From: an uncultured Butyricicoccus sp.
GTDB lineage: Bacteria > Bacillota > Clostridia > Oscillospirales > Butyricicoccaceae
Assembly (NCBI GenBank): GCA_900544475.1
Contig: UQVU01000079.1
Location: forward strand, 1-8,325
Direction: 5' to 3'
Length of the DNA stretch: 8,325 bases
A program made the position numbers and the translations under genes. The notes under the pieces were generated by a model. It made no database searches and was not told the DNA's origin. It saw only the letters and a list, made by a program, of their open reading frames with translations. Each line of letters starts with the position of its first letter. Positions within the stretch are counted from its first letter, which is position 1. Positions 1 to 6,217 of the stretch are shown here, one piece after another.

Positions 1-2
1 GC

Positions 3-953
3 TCAGTCACCGAGTGGAAAGATACCCGGCTGATCCTCAAACAGCACCTTGCGCAGCAGCTCAAGAAAGTGTTGAATCATTTCCTCCTTGCACGTATCGG
101 GGCGGTATACCGCAACGATTTTTCGTGTATCGGGAATGCCCTTCATAGTGCAGTAGACAGCGGTAGACGCCAGCTGCTCCATCTGCATCTGGAGAAAGAC
201 CGGACTGGTAAACAGGTATCCCATATTCTGCGAAACGAGCATCGAGGCCGTCTGCATGGACGTAACCGTGGCTATAAACTTCGGCTGAATGTTGAAATGC
301 TCAAGCGCCTCGTTGGTGATGCCGCCGATGTCATTCGACATAGATGGCATGATAAGCGGCAGTCCCTGAAGCTGTTTCGGCGTGATTTCATACGGATTTT
401 TGTACGAATTATTCGCGTAGGCCCAGGGCGGCACGAGATGAAACTCTCGCGGAACGATCAGCAGAAGCTGCTCCAGCGCAAGGTCCACCGTCATATCCTG
501 CGTACCGACCGGCATACCGCCGATGATGACATCGACATCGTCGTTGTTCAGGCTTTTCAGCAGCAGCTCGTCCCCCTGCTCCACCAGATTGATGCGTACA
601 TCGGGATAAAGCGCATGAAACCGCGGAAGAAGCGGCGGCATCCATGCGGCGCTGTGCATCAGGCCGATACCGATGTTGAGCGTATCCTCCGGATGCGACA
701 TCTGCTGAAGTCTGGCCGACATCCGCGTTTGAATGTGCTGAATTTTCTTCAGCTCCTCAATGCACAGCAGACCGGCCTGTGTCGGCAGGATAGGGTTCCG
801 GGAACGATCAAACAGTTTGATACCCAGTTCGGCTTCGACGCGATTGAGATACATGGTCAGCGTGGATTGTGCGACAAACAGGCGCTTTGCGGCGCGTGTC
901 AGATTCTGTTCTTTGGCAATGGCGAAAATATAGTCCATTTTATCAATAATCAT
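3..953 (-). CDS. LysR-type transcriptional regulator
   Basis: This is a complete 316-residue protein, the usual length of a LysR-type regulator (LTTR). Residues about 6-65 form the winged helix-turn-helix: LTRAAKRLFVAQSTLT is the recognition region, followed by the family hallmark ELGIKLFDRS (residues 42-51) and an LPTQAG segment. Residues about 91-300 form the periplasmic-binding-protein-like effector domain, beginning TLNIGIG and containing the FHALYPDVRINL strand-helix pattern. The start at 953 is favoured because AAAGGGG lies 8 nt upstream on the minus strand; an internal Met at residue 6 is the alternative. The gene is divergent from the SDR-permease-dehydratase-aldolase cluster, the classic arrangement for an LTTR that controls its neighbour in response to a pathway metabolite. 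That target and the inducer (perhaps a sugar acid or a 2-keto-3-deoxy acid) are inferred, not seen. The family call is secure; the specific subfamily is not recognised. Confidence 0.95.
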   Translation of the reverse strand: MIIDKMDYIFAIAKEQNLTRAAKRLFVAQSTLTMYLNRVEAELGIKLFDRSRNPILPTQAGLLCIEELKKIQHIQTRMSARLQQMSHPEDTLNIGIGLMHSAAWMPPLLPRFHALYPDVRINLVEQGDELLLKSLNNDDVDVIIGGMPVGTQDMTVDLALEQLLLIVPREFHLVPPWAYANNSYKNPYEITPKQLQGLPLIMPSMSNDIGGITNEALEHFNIQPKFIATVTSMQTASMLVSQNMGYLFTSPVFLQMQMEQLASTAVYCTMKGIPDTRKIVAVYRPDTCKEEMIQHFLELLRKVLFEDQPGIFPLGD

Positions 954-961
954 TGTCTTGA

Positions 962-968
962 CCCCTTT
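962..968 (-). promoter_or_regulatory. Ribosome binding site of the LysR gene
   Basis: On the minus strand the sequence reads AAAGGGG, ending 8 nt before the ATG at 953. This supports that start over the internal Met codon 15 nt further in, which has no comparable site at the right distance. Confidence 0.7.
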
Positions 969-988
969 CCGAGTAAAAAACTCAATTT

Positions 989-1017
989 ATCATAATACAA
1001 TTTTTTCGAAAAGGCAA
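989..1017 (-). promoter_or_regulatory. Candidate promoter of the LysR gene
   Basis: Read on the minus strand, TTGCCT (1017-1012; 4 of 6 to the sigma-70/sigma-A -35 consensus) is followed after 17 nt by TATGAT (994-989; 5 of 6 to the -10 consensus). The spacer contains the palindrome TTTTCGAAAA, so a protein bound there could repress or activate this promoter; autoregulation is common in LysR-type regulators. On the opposite strand, TACAAT (996-1001) could serve as the -10 of the SDR gene, but no good -35 sits 16-18 nt upstream of it, which would suit an activator-dependent promoter. The call rests on sequence resemblance only. Confidence 0.4.
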
Positions 1018-1033
1018 GCATAAAAAATTCGAA
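1003..1033. promoter_or_regulatory. Candidate operator: paired TTCGAA palindromes
   Basis: In the divergent spacer an exact 10-bp palindrome, TTTTCGAAAA (1003-1012), is followed by a second TTCGAA core at 1028-1033. The two centres are 23 bp apart, about two helical turns, so both would lie on the same DNA face. This lies between the LysR gene and the SDR start and could be a regulator binding site. The stretch is AT-rich, so short palindromes can occur by chance, and I did not find a clean T-N11-A LysR box. Confidence 0.3.
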
Positions 1034-1039
1034 GAAAGC

Positions 1040-1044
1040 GAGGG
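1040..1044 (+). promoter_or_regulatory. Ribosome binding site deciding the SDR start
   Basis: GAGGG lies 7 nt before the ATG at 1052. It is only 1 nt from the in-frame TTG at 1046, which would add two residues, so the ATG at 1052 is the better start. Confidence 0.65.
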
Positions 1045-1051
1045 ATTGCCT

Positions 1052-1864
1052 ATGTATACCGGTGCTTATCTGAACAGCATATTCGGCCTTGACGGCAAGG
1101 TGATCGTGGTCACCGGCGCCGCCGGCGGCATCGGCAGCGCAATCAGCCGCGCACTGGCTTCTGCCGGTGCACAGGTCGCATTGTGCGGCCGACATCTCGA
1201 AAAATGTCAGGCGCTCGCAGACGAAATTACTGAACCCATCGGCGGCACAGCTTCCGCGCACACGCTCGATGTGGCCGATCCGGACAGCATTCAGCATTGC
1301 GTTGACGAAATCATCGCCCGCTACGGCAGAATTGATGTTCTGTTCAACGTGGCCGGCATCAACAAACGCGAAGGACTTCTGGATGTTACGCGGGAAACCT
1401 ACGACCGCATCATGGACATCAACCTCAAGGGCGTGTTCTTCATGAGTCAGGCTGTGGCGCGGGAAATGTACCGCCGCAAGTCCGGCAACATCATCAACAT
1501 CGGTTCGCACAACGACACCGGAATGCTGGGTGGCTGCTCGGTCTACGGTGCGTCGAAGAGCGGCGTTATCGCGCTCACCCGTTCCATGGCGGTGGAGTTC
1601 GCCCAGTACGGCATCCGCTGCAACGCGATAAGCCCGGGACATATTCTCACCGAGCTGACGCAGGTCACATGGGACCATCCCACGCGCGGCGATTATCTGC
1701 GCGAGCGCATTGCAATGGGACGCCCCGGCGAGCCGGACGAGCTTGCGGGCATGGCCGTCATGCTGGCGTCCGATGCCTCTTCCTATATGACCGGGCAGGC
1801 CTTCCATGTGGACGGCGGCTGTCTCTGCGGCGGCAAGCCGTGGGAGTACGACACCCGGTACTGA
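1052..1864 (+). CDS. SDR-family NAD(P)-dependent oxidoreductase
   Basis: This is a 270-residue classical short-chain dehydrogenase/reductase with one Rossmann domain. Visible marks are the glycine-rich cofactor loop TGAAGGIG (21-28), LDVAD with Asp73, NVAG (99-102) where most relatives have NNAG, and the catalytic tetrad Asn124, Ser152, Tyr165 and Lys169 (YGASK). The family C-terminal VDGG is at 253-256. The second strand ends in CGR (45-47) with no acidic residue, which favours NADP(H) over NAD(H). The overall look and the short tail after VDGG recall gluconate 5-dehydrogenase and KduD-type enzymes, which interconvert keto- and hydroxy-sugar acids. Standing first in a sugar-acid cluster, it probably reduces or oxidises a keto-aldonate at the pathway entry; the substrate is inferred. 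The tail (257-270) carries two cysteines and aromatic residues. The permease follows after 177 nt. Confidence 0.92.
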   Translation: MYTGAYLNSIFGLDGKVIVVTGAAGGIGSAISRALASAGAQVALCGRHLEKCQALADEITEPIGGTASAHTLDVADPDSIQHCVDEIIARYGRIDVLFNVAGINKREGLLDVTRETYDRIMDINLKGVFFMSQAVAREMYRRKSGNIINIGSHNDTGMLGGCSVYGASKSGVIALTRSMAVEFAQYGIRCNAISPGHILTELTQVTWDHPTRGDYLRERIAMGRPGEPDELAGMAVMLASDASSYMTGQAFHVDGGCLCGGKPWEYDTRY

Positions 1865-1961
1865 CAAACGGAAATTCATGTACAGCCTCGCGCCTTGCAG
1901 GCTCGTGCATCTGTATTTCAAATTTTTTCATAGGCGTTCTGCTGAAAAGGAGGGAAAAGAG

Positions 1962-1983
1962 CCGGTTCGGGGGAATGAACCGG
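1962..1983 (+). repeat. Inverted repeat, 7-bp arms with 8-nt spacer, in the permease leader
   Basis: CCGGTTC (1962-1968) and GAACCGG (1977-1983) are perfect reverse complements around an 8-nt loop. It lies 59 nt before the permease start and can act either as an RNA hairpin in the leader or as a DNA operator. No T-run follows, so it is not an intrinsic terminator. A purine-rich AAAAGGAGGG (1945-1954) sits just upstream with no start codon at a usable distance. Confidence 0.5.
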
Positions 1984-1989
1984 GACAAA

Positions 1990-2013
1990 ACGGCACAGCC
2001 GCATATGTGCCGT
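1990..2013 (+). repeat. Inverted repeat, 8-bp arms with 8-nt spacer, in the permease leader
   Basis: ACGGCACA (1990-1997) pairs perfectly with TGTGCCGT (2006-2013) across an 8-nt spacer. Its centre is 29 bp downstream of the preceding inverted repeat, and its end is 11 nt before the permease ribosome binding site. As RNA it would be a stable hairpin beside, but not covering, the AAAGGGAG site. It has no T-run after it, so it is more likely an mRNA-stabilising or processing element, or an operator, than a terminator. Confidence 0.5.
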
Positions 2014-2041
2014 CAAGTAAAAAGAAAGGGAGTAATGAAAA

Positions 2042-3475
2042 ATGTCTGCAACTGGATTTCTGGTCCTTCTGGTTCTTACCATCGCTCTGCTGATGGTCCT
2101 CATCATGAAGGTCAAACTTCACCCCACATTCGCTCTGTTCATCAGTGCTCTGTTCATGGGCCTGGTACTCGGTCGATTTGAAGCGGAGGGTTTCCACTTT
2201 ACGGATGTCCTTAGCCTGATCACATCGGGCTTCGGCGGCACACTCGGCAGTATGGGTATTCCGATCATGCTGGGCGCCATTCTTGCAATGGGCGTTCAGG
2301 ACACCGGCGCTGCCAAGGCTATCGCCAACTTCTTCATCAAGCTGTTCCGCGGCAAGAACCTGGAGCTCGCTCCGGCGCTGACCGCTTACATCGTTTCCAT
2401 CCCGGTTTTCGGTGATATTACCACCATCCTGACCTCCAACATCGCGAATGTTCTTTCCAAGCGCAAGCACATCTCCATGGGCAAGATGGCAGCCTTCACC
2501 CAGACCGGTCTGAACCTGACTCACGCAATGGTTCCGCCGACGCCCGGCATTCTGGCCGTATCCATCCTGCTCGGCGCTGACCTCGGCATGGTAATCGGCT
2601 GGGGTGTTCTCATCTCGATCATCGCTTTCATCCTGACCTGGCTCGTTCTGCGCAAGTGGACCGACAAGGAGTACGTTGAGCCGGTTCCGGAAGTTGTCGC
2701 TGAGATCGAGGAGACCTCCTCGAACGACGTCAAGGATATCCTCATCACCGGCGATGATATCCCGGGCACCTTCGCATCCTTCCTGACCATCCTCATCCCG
2801 GTCGTTCTCATTGCCGGCAGTTCTTTCCTCAAGATGGCTGTCGCTGAGGACTCCGCTCTGTACGACTGGGCCAATATCTTCGGCGACAAGATCGTCGCTC
2901 TGGGCCTCGGCGTTATCTACACCATGCTTCTCGCTGCATTCCACAAGCTCTCCGTCCGCAAGAGCAACGCGGACGCAAGCGGCAGCAACCCGAAGAACTT
3001 CCGTGAAGTCATTCTGAACAGCTGGATCTCCCGCGGCCTCGAAGTTGCGCTTCCGGCTCTGCTCATCACCGGCATGGGCGGCGCGCTCGCTTCCGTTATC
3101 AAGGCGGCTCCGGCTATCAACGATCTGGCCGGCCTCATCGAGCAGTCCGGCGTTCCGGGTCTGCTGATCCCGTTCCTGATCGGCGCTGTCATGTTTACGG
3201 CAGTAGGCTCCATGACCACCGGCGGCATGACCGCTGCAGGCGTTGTCGGCCCGATGATGGCTACCCTCGGCCTGACCCCGATCGCAACCGTTCTGGCAAT
3301 CGGCGCCGGCACGATGATCTTCAACCACGTAAACAACTCCGGTTTCTGGGTCATCAGCCGCTTCTTCAACCTCGACCTGAAACAGGGTCTGAAGTACATC
3401 ACGCTTCCCGACTTCGTCGCCGGTGTGTTCTGCTTCGTTCTCATCTGCGGCGCAACTGCCGTAGGCATGTTCTAA
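2042..3475 (+). CDS. GntP-family sugar-acid:proton permease
   Basis: This is a 477-residue polytopic inner-membrane protein, slightly longer than typical GntP members (about 440-450). The GntP family symports gluconate or related hydroxy-acids with protons. Family marks are the first two hydrophobic helices (about 4-23 and 27-45), [10 protein letters not shown] (63-72), SIPVFGD (119-125), [10 protein letters not shown] (160-169), and the C-terminal NHVNNSGFW (428-436), where many relatives read HVND. I count roughly 12-13 hydrophobic segments. A hydrophilic, acidic stretch at about 206-240 splits the protein in two halves and may account for the extra length. AAAGGGAG lies 9 nt before the ATG; another ATG 7 nt upstream belongs to a different frame. 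Codon choice is strongly biased to GGC, ATC, AAG and CTG/CTC, suggesting high expression. It lies between an SDR and an IlvD/Edd dehydratase, so it probably imports their substrate. Which acid (gluconate, xylonate, galactonate or other) cannot be read from the sequence. Confidence 0.93.
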   Translation: MSATGFLVLLVLTIALLMVLIMKVKLHPTFALFISALFMGLVLGRFEAEGFHFTDVLSLITSGFGGTLGSMGIPIMLGAILAMGVQDTGAAKAIANFFIKLFRGKNLELAPALTAYIVSIPVFGDITTILTSNIANVLSKRKHISMGKMAAFTQTGLNLTHAMVPPTPGILAVSILLGADLGMVIGWGVLISIIAFILTWLVLRKWTDKEYVEPVPEVVAEIEETSSNDVKDILITGDDIPGTFASFLTILIPVVLIAGSSFLKMAVAEDSALYDWANIFGDKIVALGLGVIYTMLLAAFHKLSVRKSNADASGSNPKNFREVILNSWISRGLEVALPALLITGMGGALASVIKAAPAINDLAGLIEQSGVPGLLIPFLIGAVMFTAVGSMTTGGMTAAGVVGPMMATLGLTPIATVLAIGAGTMIFNHVNNSGFWVISRFFNLDLKQGLKYITLPDFVAGVFCFVLICGATAVGMF

Positions 3476-3489
3476 ATTCCATACGCGAA

Positions 3490-3544
3490 AAGGCAGTCTG
3501 CTGCCTGCTGTAACGGCAGGCGGCAGGCCGCTTTACAGTTTTTT
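3490..3544 (+). terminator. Hairpin plus T-run after the permease: terminator or attenuator
   Basis: A 13-bp stem (3498-3510 with 3514-3526, two G-U pairs) closes on a TAA loop. It extends outward to 3490/3534 with one mismatch. Four bases later come six T's (3539-3544), the shape of an intrinsic terminator. It ends only 17 nt before the GGAGG of the dehydratase gene, leaving no room for a new promoter between them. It therefore probably works as a partial terminator or as an mRNA 3'-end stabiliser within one operon. A dehydratase promoter inside the permease gene is the alternative. Confidence 0.7.
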
Positions 3545-3575
3545 AAGAAAGTTCCAAATCTGGAGGATATTTTTT

Positions 3576-5297
3576 ATGAATCAAAGAAGCCATGACGATC
3601 GTATGCTGTGGGCGCAGTTCGATGCTCTCGAAATGGGCAGCGGCTGGGAGGATACCGATATCCTGAAGCCCCAGATCATGATCGAAAGCGTCTACGGTGA
3701 CTCCCACCCCGGCAGCACCCATCTCAATCAGATGGTAGAGCAGGCGGTATACGGCGTTTACCAGTCCGGCGGCAAGCCCGCAAAGTATTACGCTACCGAT
3801 ATCTGCGATGGCTGTGCGCAGGGTCACGACGGCATGAACGTCGTTCTCGCCTCCCGCGAGGCGATTGCCAACATGGTCGAGGTACACGCCTCCGCGGTTC
3901 CGTGGGACGGCATGATTCTCTCGTCGAGCTGCGATAAGTCTATCCCGGCGCACCTCAAGGCGGCGGCTCGCATGGACATCCCGACCATCTTCATGCCTGG
4001 CGGCTCAATGCGTCCCGGCCCGAACATGACCACCTCTCTGGTCGCCGGCGATATTTCCCTGCGCCAGAAGCGCAAGGACGCCATCACCGAGCAGGAAGTC
4101 CGCGACTACAAGCTGACCGGCTGCCCGTCTGTCGGCGCCTGCACCTTCCTCGGCACCGCTTCCACCATGCAGTGCATGGCCGAGGCTCTCGGCATGACTC
4201 TGCCGGGCGCGGCGCTCGTTCCGGCAACCATGCGCGACCTGCTTCAGTATTCGCGCTACGCCGGCCGCAAGATCATGGAGCTGGTCGAGAAGAACATCAC
4301 GCCTTCCCAGATCATGACCCCTGCTGCATTCCGCAACGCCATCATCGTACACAGCGCAATCGGCGGCTCGACCAACGGCACCATTCACCTCCCCTCTATC
4401 GCACGTGAGCTCGGCTACGACCTGCCGATCGAGCTGTTCGACGAAATCAACCATCAGGTTCCCCACCTCGGCAACATCAATCCGTCCGGTTCGCAGCTGA
4501 CCGAATCGTTCTGGTTCGCAGGCGGCATCCCGATGGTTCAGTGGATGCTGCGCGATATGCTCGACCTCGACGTCATGACCGTTACCGGCAAGACCCTCGG
4601 CGAGAACCTCGAAGATCTCCACAAGGACAACTGGTTCGAGCGCAACCTCGGCTATCTGCACAACTACGGTCTCGAACGCGATCAGGTCATCTTTCCGGTG
4701 GAAAAGGCACCGGAAAAGGGCTCTGTCGCTATCCTCAAGGGCAATATCGCGCCGGAAGGCAGCGTGCTCAAGTATTCTGCCTGCGCAATGAATCAGCGCG
4801 AGGTCGTCAACGCAAAGGCTCGTGTGTTCAACCACGAAGAGGACGCGCATGACGCCGTTGTCAACAACGAGATCAACCCGGGCGAAGTCGTTATTATCCG
4901 CTACGAAGGCCCGCGCGGCTGCGGTATGCCGGAAATGCTGATGACTACCGAAGCTATCGTCTGCGACGAGCGCATCAACGGTTCGGTCGCTCTGATTACG
5001 GACGGCCGCTTCTCCGGCGCGACCCGTGGCGCAGCCATCGGCCACGTGAGCCCCGAGGCGGCAGCCGGCGGCCCCATCGCCTTCATCGAGGACGGTGACC
5101 TGATTTCTTACAGCGTTGAAAACCGCTCCATCAACCTGACCGGCATTCACGGCGTTCCCTGCACGCTCGAAGAGGCCGACAAGGTTCTGGCTGAGCGCGC
5201 CAAGGCAGGCATCATTCCGCGTGAGCCGCGCAAGGGCTTCTACAAGCTGTACACGGATCACGCACTGTCCGCCATGCAGGGCGCAGGTCTGGAGTAA
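3576..5297 (+). CDS. IlvD/Edd-family Fe-S dehydratase, probably for a sugar acid
   Basis: At 573 residues this fits the IlvD/Edd family, which removes water from 2,3-dihydroxy acids to give 2-keto-3-deoxy acids using a Fe-S cluster and Mg2+. Likely cluster cysteines are Cys77 ([11 protein letters not shown], 77-87), Cys119 (SCDK, 118-121) and Cys189 ([11 protein letters not shown], 187-197). Lys121 of SCDK is the usual Mg-binding (carbamylated) lysine, with Asp78 and Glu444 (YEGPRG) as further ligands. DGRFSG (476-481) carries the likely catalytic Ser480. The N-terminal PGSTHL (45-50) lacks the extra Cys of [2Fe-2S] dihydroxy-acid dehydratases. The CDG and [10 protein letters not shown] (332-341) motifs resemble Edd and the YjhG/YagF xylonate dehydratases, although those are about 80 residues longer. 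With a GntP permease upstream and an aldolase downstream, and no other branched-chain amino acid gene, an aldonate is the likelier substrate. GGAGG lies 9 nt before the ATG. Family certain; substrate unknown. Confidence 0.93.
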   Translation: MNQRSHDDRMLWAQFDALEMGSGWEDTDILKPQIMIESVYGDSHPGSTHLNQMVEQAVYGVYQSGGKPAKYYATDICDGCAQGHDGMNVVLASREAIANMVEVHASAVPWDGMILSSSCDKSIPAHLKAAARMDIPTIFMPGGSMRPGPNMTTSLVAGDISLRQKRKDAITEQEVRDYKLTGCPSVGACTFLGTASTMQCMAEALGMTLPGAALVPATMRDLLQYSRYAGRKIMELVEKNITPSQIMTPAAFRNAIIVHSAIGGSTNGTIHLPSIARELGYDLPIELFDEINHQVPHLGNINPSGSQLTESFWFAGGIPMVQWMLRDMLDLDVMTVTGKTLGENLEDLHKDNWFERNLGYLHNYGLERDQVIFPVEKAPEKGSVAILKGNIAPEGSVLKYSACAMNQREVVNAKARVFNHEEDAHDAVVNNEINPGEVVIIRYEGPRGCGMPEMLMTTEAIVCDERINGSVALITDGRFSGATRGAAIGHVSPEAAAGGPIAFIEDGDLISYSVENRSINLTGIHGVPCTLEEADKVLAERAKAGIIPREPRKGFYKLYTDHALSAMQGAGLE

Positions 5298-5395
5298 GCT
5301 GTGCGGGCGGCATTCGGGCGAAAGCCTCTGTCCGAAGCGCTGCACGCTGAAAATATCCATAAACAAGAGTGTTCATTTGATTGGAGCGATTTACC
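5298..5395 (+). other. Structured spacer between dehydratase and aldolase
   Basis: This 98-nt spacer contains nested complementarity: GTGC (5301-5304) with GCAC (5342-5345), TTCGG (5313-5317) with CCGAA (5332-5336), and GGC-GAAA-GCC (5317-5326) with a GNRA-type tetraloop that competes with part of the second helix. No T-run follows, so I do not call a terminator. It may be an mRNA processing or stability element. I see no gene or clear promoter in it. Confidence 0.3.
5383..5386 (+). promoter_or_regulatory. Ribosome binding site deciding the aldolase start
   Basis: GGAG lies 9 nt before the ATG at 5396. The in-frame TTG at 5381 directly abuts and overlaps this site, so it cannot use it; the shorter reading is preferred. 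Confidence 0.65.
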
Positions 5396-6175
5396 ATGAA
5401 TATGCCAACTATGGAAAGCGTCAAAAGTTTCAAGGCGGCCATGGAGTCCGACCGTGGCGCGCTCGGTCCGTTCATGATCTGCACGGACCCGGCTCTGGTG
5501 GAATCCGCCGGCCGCGCAGGCTATGACTTCGTGCTGCTCGACATGGAGCACGGCACGACCACCTTCGAAACTCTGCCGAACCTGATTCGCGCGGCCAACG
5601 TTACCGGTGTCTGCCCGGTTGTCCGCGTTCCCCGCGGCAGCGACATCTGGATTGATCAGGCGCTCGATGTCGGTGCAGGTGCGGTCATGATTCCGCAGAT
5701 CGACACCGCCGAGCAGGCACGCGCTGCGGTATCTGCCGCGAAGTTCTCCCCCGTTGGTACGCGCGGCACCTGCCGTTTCGTCCGTTCCGCCGGCTTCGGC
5801 GACGTACCGGGCAGCGAATATTTCTCCGAGGCGCAGGATACCGTTGTTATCCTTCAGGCCGAGGGCAAAAAGGCAATCGAAAATCTGGACGAAATTCTGG
5901 ATGTGCCCGGCATCGACGTTGTTTTCGTCGGCCCGTACGACCTTTCCAGCTCGCTCGGCCATGTGGGCGAAATTGACCATCCGGAGGTCATTGAAGCTAT
6001 CAAGGGCATCATCGCAAAGGCAAGCGCCAAGGGCATCAAGATCGGCTGCTTCGCCGACACCGTCGAGGGCGGCAAGAAGTGGCGCGATCTGGGCGTAAAG
6101 TTCATCGGCTATGGCTGCGACACCTACATTTTCATGCAGGCGGCCAAGGCGGATGTTGCGGCTTTTGCGAAGTAA
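5396..6175 (+). CDS. HpcH/HpaI-family class II aldolase
   Basis: This 259-residue TIM-barrel protein matches the metal-dependent HpcH/HpaI aldolases, which cleave 4-hydroxy-2-keto acids to pyruvate (or a related oxoacid) and an aldehyde; GarL and RhmA are relatives. The catalytic His is His52 in LLDMEHG (47-53). The pyruvate-binding Arg is Arg77 in VVRVPRG (75-81). Metal ligands are Glu156 in LQAEG (153-157; many relatives have QIE-T) and Asp182 in VGPYDLSSSLG (178-188). GTRG (121-124) is the conserved loop. No Schiff-base lysine chemistry is expected. It follows the dehydratase by 98 nt and precedes PFOR by 42 nt, so it most likely splits the 2-keto-3-deoxy acid made by the dehydratase. The aldehyde product would be glycolaldehyde, glyceraldehyde or tartronate semialdehyde depending on whether the substrate is a pentonate, hexonate or aldarate; this is inferred. 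A citrate lyase beta-like role is unlikely given the intact aldolase motifs. Confidence 0.92.
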   Translation: MNMPTMESVKSFKAAMESDRGALGPFMICTDPALVESAGRAGYDFVLLDMEHGTTTFETLPNLIRAANVTGVCPVVRVPRGSDIWIDQALDVGAGAVMIPQIDTAEQARAAVSAAKFSPVGTRGTCRFVRSAGFGDVPGSEYFSEAQDTVVILQAEGKKAIENLDEILDVPGIDVVFVGPYDLSSSLGHVGEIDHPEVIEAIKGIIAKASAKGIKIGCFADTVEGGKKWRDLGVKFIGYGCDTYIFMQAAKADVAAFAK

Positions 6176-6217
6176 TGTAAATTAAGATCTGTTTTTGACA
6201 ATGAAAGGAATTTCTAA

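Noticed and set aside
1884..1928. Hairpin AGCCT/AGGCT followed by six T's as an SDR terminator
   Set aside because: The stem has only 5 bp with a 10-nt loop, and the T-run begins about 20 nt after it, too far for an intrinsic terminator.
1878..2093. Possible 71-codon leader ORF starting at ATG 1878 and overlapping the permease start
   Set aside because: There is no good ribosome binding site upstream and the peptide has no recognisable feature. The overlap could matter for translation control, but nothing in the sequence supports it.
1669..2181. 170-codon plus-strand frame spanning the SDR end and permease start
   Set aside because: It is out of frame with both real genes, Arg/His-rich at the start, and has no domain. 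Its internal ATG at 2035 competes with the permease start, but the reading is not a permease.
1928..3328. 466-codon minus-strand frame opposite the permease
   Set aside because: The translation is rich in Asp, Glu, Gln and His with no domain, as expected for the antisense of hydrophobic, codon-biased permease DNA.
3576..5297. Branched-chain amino acid IlvD as the function of the dehydratase
   Set aside because: The cysteine and CDG motifs fit Edd/YjhG-type enzymes better, and the neighbours are a sugar-acid permease and an aldolase rather than ilv or leu genes. Not fully excluded without phylogeny.
4005..5366. 453-codon minus-strand frame opposite the dehydratase
   Set aside because: Antisense shadow of an unambiguous IlvD/Edd gene; no motif and no ribosome binding site noticed.
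6195..6200. Perfect TTGACA -35 box just before the PFOR gene
   Set aside because: A -10 box at the standard distance would fall on the start codon and reads ATGAGT, so no usable promoter is seen.
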